Assembly: GCA_963169595.1 (NCBI GenBank)
Contig: CAUJFM010000379.1
Location: forward strand, 1 to 8,950
DNA: 8,950 bases
DNA from: Bacteroidota bacterium
GTDB taxonomy: Bacteria; Bacteroidota; Bacteroidia; Flavobacteriales_F; PHOS-HE28
Reading direction: 5' to 3'
The position numbers were made by a program, and so were the translations under genes. The number at the start of each line of letters is the position of its first letter. Position 1 is the stretch's first letter. The notes under the pieces were generated by a model. That model saw nothing but the letters and a program-made list of their open reading frames with translations. It did not search any database and was not told the origin of the DNA. Positions 6,935 to 8,950 of the stretch are shown here, in pieces.

Positions 6935-8152
6935 TCAGCGCGCCACCGTGCGCGTGGCGGGTCGGCGCACAGCGCCCAGGAGCAGCAGGGCCACGCCGGC
7001 CGGCATCAGGCCCGAGGCGATGACCAGGTGCAGGTAGTGGCCGGGGATCATCCCCCAGCCCGCCCAGAAGAAGGTGCCCTGCACGAAGAGGAGCAGTTCG
7101 GAAAGCACGATGCCGGCCACCAGCAGTCCCAGTCCGATCCGGTCCATGGGGCGGTGGGTGTCCATCCAGCCCTGCACCAATGCATAGGCCAGCAGCAGGG
7201 CGGTCATGGTGCCCAGCGTGTTCATGTGGATGAAGCCCATCACGTAGTGACGGATGGTGAGGGCCATGACCGCCACCTGGGGCACGGCCACGGAAGCCTG
7301 CACCAGCACCTTGAGGGCCATGCTCACCAAGGCCAGGCCGATAAGCACTTTGGCGGCGGGGGGGAAGCGGTCGCGCGTAACGGGTTGCAGGCGCTGCAGC
7401 AGCCGCAGGGTGCGCCACGCGGCCCAGACCTGCAGCACCACGGCCACGGATACCGTGGCGAACACACCGGGGTGCGGTTCGCTCCAGGCAATGGCCAGCG
7501 CATAGGTGAAGATGGCCGACAGCACCCACAAGGCCAGGGTGAGCGGATCGATCCGCAGGTCGAAGCCCTGGCGCTCAGCCCAGCGCACCCCGAGCGCCAT
7601 GGCCGCGAACCAGAACCAGCCGTTGAACTGGAAGTGCAGGAAGAACTGCACCGCCCAGTAGTAGATCTCCTTACCCTGGTTGCCAGTGGCGATGATGGGG
7701 CCGATGGCGAGGATGCCCACGGTGGACAACACGAAGAAGCCGATGGCCCACCGGACCAGGCGACCACTGCCGGCCGCGGGCCATTCCCCACTGGTGCGCC
7801 ACACCATGGCCAGCACCACGTAGGCCAGTGCCAGGTGCACGGTGGAGGCGGTGATGGAGACCGCGCCGTAGCTCTGGGCAGGGAAGCTGAGCAGCATGGC
7901 CACCACGGCCGCTTGCAGGCCGATGAAGAGGTTGCGCGAACGTCGGGTGAGCCCGCCTCGCCCACCATCGTGCAGCAGGGCCACCACCACGCCCAGGAAG
8001 AGCCAGCCAAGCAGGGCCACGTGCGAGTGCCCGTGCAACCAGGGACGGAAGCGCACGAAGGGCAGTTCCACCAGGAACATGATGCGCAGCAGCAGGCCGA
8101 TCACGGCGGCGATGAACAGGTCGGTGAGGGCGATGAGGAACCAGGTGCGCAT
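6935..8152 (-). CDS. 12-TM membrane protein resembling heme-copper oxidase subunit I
   Basis: A 405-residue, very hydrophobic protein with about 12 predicted membrane helices, the number found in heme-copper oxidase and NO reductase catalytic subunits. Histidines cluster in or next to helices: H40-G-H42-S-H44-VALLGW at helix 2, H106 in helix 4, H173 (FFLHFQFNGWFWF) in helix 6, H302 and H309 (RHYVMGFIHMNTLG) in helix 10, H372 and H375 in helix 12. The helix 2 and helix 10 positions are those of heme ligands in the oxidase family, but I see no adjacent His pair in helix 7, so the classic CuB site is not evident. I recognise it as an uncharacterised Bacteroidota family, with no proven activity. 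It may bind heme and handle or sense NO or O2. ATG 8152 gives a clean first helix; upstream in-frame codons would run into the divergent control region. It is the first gene of the leftward unit with the Rrf2 and Crp/Fnr genes. Confidence 0.75.
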   Translation of the reverse strand: MRTWFLIALTDLFIAAVIGLLLRIMFLVELPFVRFRPWLHGHSHVALLGWLFLGVVVALLHDGGRGGLTRRSRNLFIGLQAAVVAMLLSFPAQSYGAVSITASTVHLALAYVVLAMVWRTSGEWPAAGSGRLVRWAIGFFVLSTVGILAIGPIIATGNQGKEIYYWAVQFFLHFQFNGWFWFAAMALGVRWAERQGFDLRIDPLTLALWVLSAIFTYALAIAWSEPHPGVFATVSVAVVLQVWAAWRTLRLLQRLQPVTRDRFPPAAKVLIGLALVSMALKVLVQASVAVPQVAVMALTIRHYVMGFIHMNTLGTMTALLLAYALVQGWMDTHRPMDRIGLGLLVAGIVLSELLLFVQGTFFWAGWGMIPGHYLHLVIASGLMPAGVALLLLGAVRRPATRTVAR

Positions 8153-8178
8153 GGAGGCGTTTTGTATCTTCAACGGTG

Positions 8179-8186
8179 CCAACCTA
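8179..8186 (-). promoter_or_regulatory. Candidate -7 element (TAGGTTGG) for the leftward operon
   Basis: On the minus strand TAGGTTGG matches TAnnTTTG at all but one informative base. If transcription starts about five bases further on (near 8174), the TGAC-N4-GTCA palindrome centre would lie about 42 bases upstream, the usual class II activator position. It overlaps the left arm of the long inverted repeat. Confidence 0.4.
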
Positions 8187-8210
8187 CCTTGCAGGAACTT
8201 TCCATGAGGC

Positions 8211-8222
8211 TGACAAGCGTCA
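8211..8222. promoter_or_regulatory. Crp/Fnr-type operator TGACAAGCGTCA
   Basis: A perfect TGAC-N4-GTCA palindrome in the middle of the 133-base region between two divergent genes. The form fits the TTGAY-N4-RTCAA sites bound by Fnr/Dnr-type regulators, lacking only the outermost T and A. A Crp/Fnr regulator with the Glu and Arg suited to reading TGA is encoded at 5717-6433. The site centre is 64.5 bases from the ATG at 8152 and 69.5 from the ATG at 8286. Confidence 0.55.
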
Positions 8223-8245
8223 TGAAATGGATACAAAGGTCCGTC

Positions 8246-8253
8246 AATATTTG
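8246..8253 (+). promoter_or_regulatory. Candidate -7 element (AATATTTG) for the cytochrome c-nosZ operon
   Basis: AATATTTG matches the Bacteroidota TAnnTTTG consensus except at the first base. With a start about five bases after the final G (near 8258), the operator centre at 8216.5 would be about 41.5 bases upstream, the class II activation position. No good -33 TTG is visible, which is what one expects of an activator-dependent promoter. Confidence 0.45.
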
Positions 8254-8285
8254 CCACCGTTGAAACACACTTCATTCCTGGAACG

Positions 8286-8759
8286 ATGAGAACCACCTCC
8301 CTGATCGCCGGCCTCACCATGGTCACCCTTGTCCTCTCCATGTCCGCCTGTGGCGGTGGTGAGGCAGCTTCCGATGGCCCTCCAGGTGCAAGCGGCACCC
8401 CGCCTGCAACGAACGCGGATGGAGCGGGCAAGAGCAATGCCAACCTTTTCACGGCAGCGGATATCACCCTGGGTGATATCGACCAGGCGATGGTGGAGAA
8501 GGGTCGCGGCACCTATGACGTGAAGTGCCAGGCCTGCCACAGCACCGGCGTCAACCGCGTGGTGGGCCCCGGTTGGAAGGGCATCACCGAGCGCCGCAAG
8601 CCTGAGTGGATCATGAACATGATCCTGAACATCGATGCCATGCTGGAGAGCGACCCCGAGGCGCAGAAGGCTTTGGAGGAGTGCCTCGTACGCATGCCCA
8701 ATCAAGGCCTTTCCAAGGATGAGGGCCGCGAGGTGCTCGAGTTCATGCGCACGCTCTGA
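8286..8759 (+). CDS. Periplasmic cytochrome c lipoprotein of the nos operon
   Basis: A 157-residue lipoprotein: hydrophobic signal, then lipobox SMSAC with Cys at position 22, followed by a Gly/Ala/Pro-rich linker (23-53). No K-(D/E)2 signal follows the Cys, so a periplasm-facing anchor is expected. The cytochrome domain has one heme motif, C81-QA-C84-H85, the VVGPGWKGITERRKPEWIMNM region (92-112) and M137 in CLVRMPNQGLS as probable distal ligand. I recognise the GPGWKG..ERRKPEWIMNM..N.D.ML..DPEAQK pattern from small cytochromes encoded directly before nosZ in Bacteroidota. The likely role is electron donation to NosZ, encoded 42 bases downstream and probably on the same transcript. An interrupted palindrome at 8460-8480 lies inside the gene. 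ATG 8286 is chosen because the signal peptide begins there. Confidence 0.88.
   Translation: MRTTSLIAGLTMVTLVLSMSACGGGEAASDGPPGASGTPPATNADGAGKSNANLFTAADITLGDIDQAMVEKGRGTYDVKCQACHSTGVNRVVGPGWKGITERRKPEWIMNMILNIDAMLESDPEAQKALEECLVRMPNQGLSKDEGREVLEFMRTL
8460..8480. repeat. Perfect interrupted palindrome inside the cytochrome c gene
   Basis: GATATCACCC (8460-8469) and GGGTGATATC (8471-8480) are exact inverted copies around a single T at 8470. As RNA it could form an 8-bp stem with a 5-base loop; as DNA it could be a dimeric binding site. It encodes D-I-T-L-G-D-I in frame, in the segment between the signal/linker and the heme domain, so a coding coincidence is possible. Confidence 0.7.
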
Positions 8760-8801
8760 TCCCCCCGACGGACCCCACGACCATTCCATAACCCCTCACC
8801 A

Positions 8802-8950
8802 ATGAACCGATCCCTGTTGTATACCGGCACCTCGGTGGCCCTTGCCGCCGGTGCCTTCCTGATGCTCAACGGCCTGCCCGGGTGCAAGCCCAACACCACC
8901 AAGTCGGTGGTGACGGGCGATGCCGCGAGCAAGGTCTATGTGAAGCCCGG
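8802..8950 (+). CDS. nosZ: Nitrous-oxide reductase NosZ, clade II type, N-terminal fragment
   Basis: The first 49 full codons of a gene that runs off the right edge. The protein begins with a Sec-type signal sequence ending in a lipobox (LPGC, Cys at 28) and has no twin-arginine motif; clade II NosZ proteins are Sec-exported, whereas clade I use Tat. The mature start, VTGDAASKVYVKPG, matches what I know of Bacteroidota NosZ N-termini (GDAAEKVYVAPG). NosZ reduces N2O to N2 in the periplasm using the CuA and CuZ copper centres; none of the catalytic region is inside the window, so identification rests on the N-terminus plus the preceding nos-type cytochrome. The intergenic gap of 42 bases has no evident promoter, so it is probably expressed from the promoter near 8246. 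A lipid anchor would keep the enzyme membrane-bound. Confidence 0.8.
   Translation, partial: MNRSLLYTGTSVALAAGAFLMLNGLPGCKPNTTKSVVTGDAASKVYVKP

Larger units (their letters stand above)
8169..8264. repeat. Long-range inverted repeat spanning the divergent control region
   Basis: The arm TTGCCACCGTTGAA at 8251-8264 on the plus strand recurs on the minus strand at 8182-8169 as TTGGCACCGTTGAA, a 13 of 14 match with a perfect 10-base core. The midpoint of the arms is 8216.5, which is exactly the midpoint of the TGACAAGCGTCA palindrome. The arms fall where each divergent transcript should begin, so they may be matching core promoter and initial transcribed sequences or paired binding sites. Confidence 0.7.

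Noticed and set aside
6941..6959. Hairpin CGCCAC / GTGGCG with a 7-base loop at the 3' end of the oxidase-like gene
   Set aside because: It lies within codons, has no following T-run on the minus strand, and such short GC stems are common at this base composition.
6764..8263. Long plus-strand open frame opposite the oxidase-like gene
   Set aside because: It is His/Gln/Gly-rich with no recognisable motif and spans three genes on the other strand plus intergenic sequence; it is a composition artefact.
8261..8274. TGAA-N6-TTCA inverted repeat as a second operator before the cytochrome gene
   Set aside because: Four-base half-sites are expected by chance and the form fits no regulator family I can name; the left half is already part of the long inverted repeat arm.

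Overview
The window looks like a chromosomal segment of a GC-rich member of the Bacteroidota, most likely a Flavobacteriales-like environmental lineage. The evidence is a C-terminal type IX secretion (T9SS) sorting domain on the first protein, a DUF5777-type beta-barrel that I associate with Bacteroidota, a lipoprotein with a Bacteroidota-style surface-export signal, TAnnTTTG-like promoter elements, little sign of strong Shine-Dalgarno sequences, and the N-terminus of a Sec-type (clade II) nitrous-oxide reductase at the right edge. The taxonomic call is inference; no rRNA or marker gene is present.

Layout, left to right. (1) Positions 1-1925, + strand: the 3' part of a large secreted protein with a lysyl-oxidase-like domain, Ig-like modules and a T9SS sorting tail. 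The four copper-site histidines of the lysyl oxidase domain all appear to be replaced. (2) Positions 1938-5669, + strand: a tight four-gene operon in which each junction after the first gene is a 4-base ATGA overlap. It encodes a polytopic membrane 4Fe-4S protein of NosR/NapH type fused to TPR repeats, an exported monoheme cytochrome c, an outer-membrane beta-barrel (DUF5777), and a monoheme cytochrome lipoprotein predicted to reach the cell surface. (3) Positions 5717-8152, - strand: in transcription order, a 12-TM protein resembling heme-copper oxidase subunit I, an Rrf2 regulator with an IscR/NsrR-like Fe-S ligand set, and a Crp/Fnr-family regulator. (4) Positions 8286 to the end, + strand: a periplasmic cytochrome c lipoprotein followed by the start of nosZ, which is the head of a nos (N2O respiration) operon continuing outside the window.

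How the pieces may work together. The cytochrome at 8286 is the likely electron donor to NosZ. The two regulators and the oxidase-like protein face away from nosZ and share a 133-bp divergent control region with it. That region contains a Crp/Fnr-type palindrome (TGAC-N4-GTCA) that is the exact centre of a larger dyad: a 14-bp arm, matching at 13 positions, is mirrored at both transcription-start zones. This suggests one activator driving both directions. The 1938-5669 operon reads as a possible quinol-to-cell-surface electron route: inner-membrane Fe-S protein, periplasmic heme protein, outer-membrane barrel, surface heme lipoprotein. This is the best candidate here for an undescribed system, but its function is inferred only from architecture.

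No stretch over 300 bases lacks a gene. I saw no tRNA, rRNA, CRISPR array, insertion sequence or clear intrinsic terminator.
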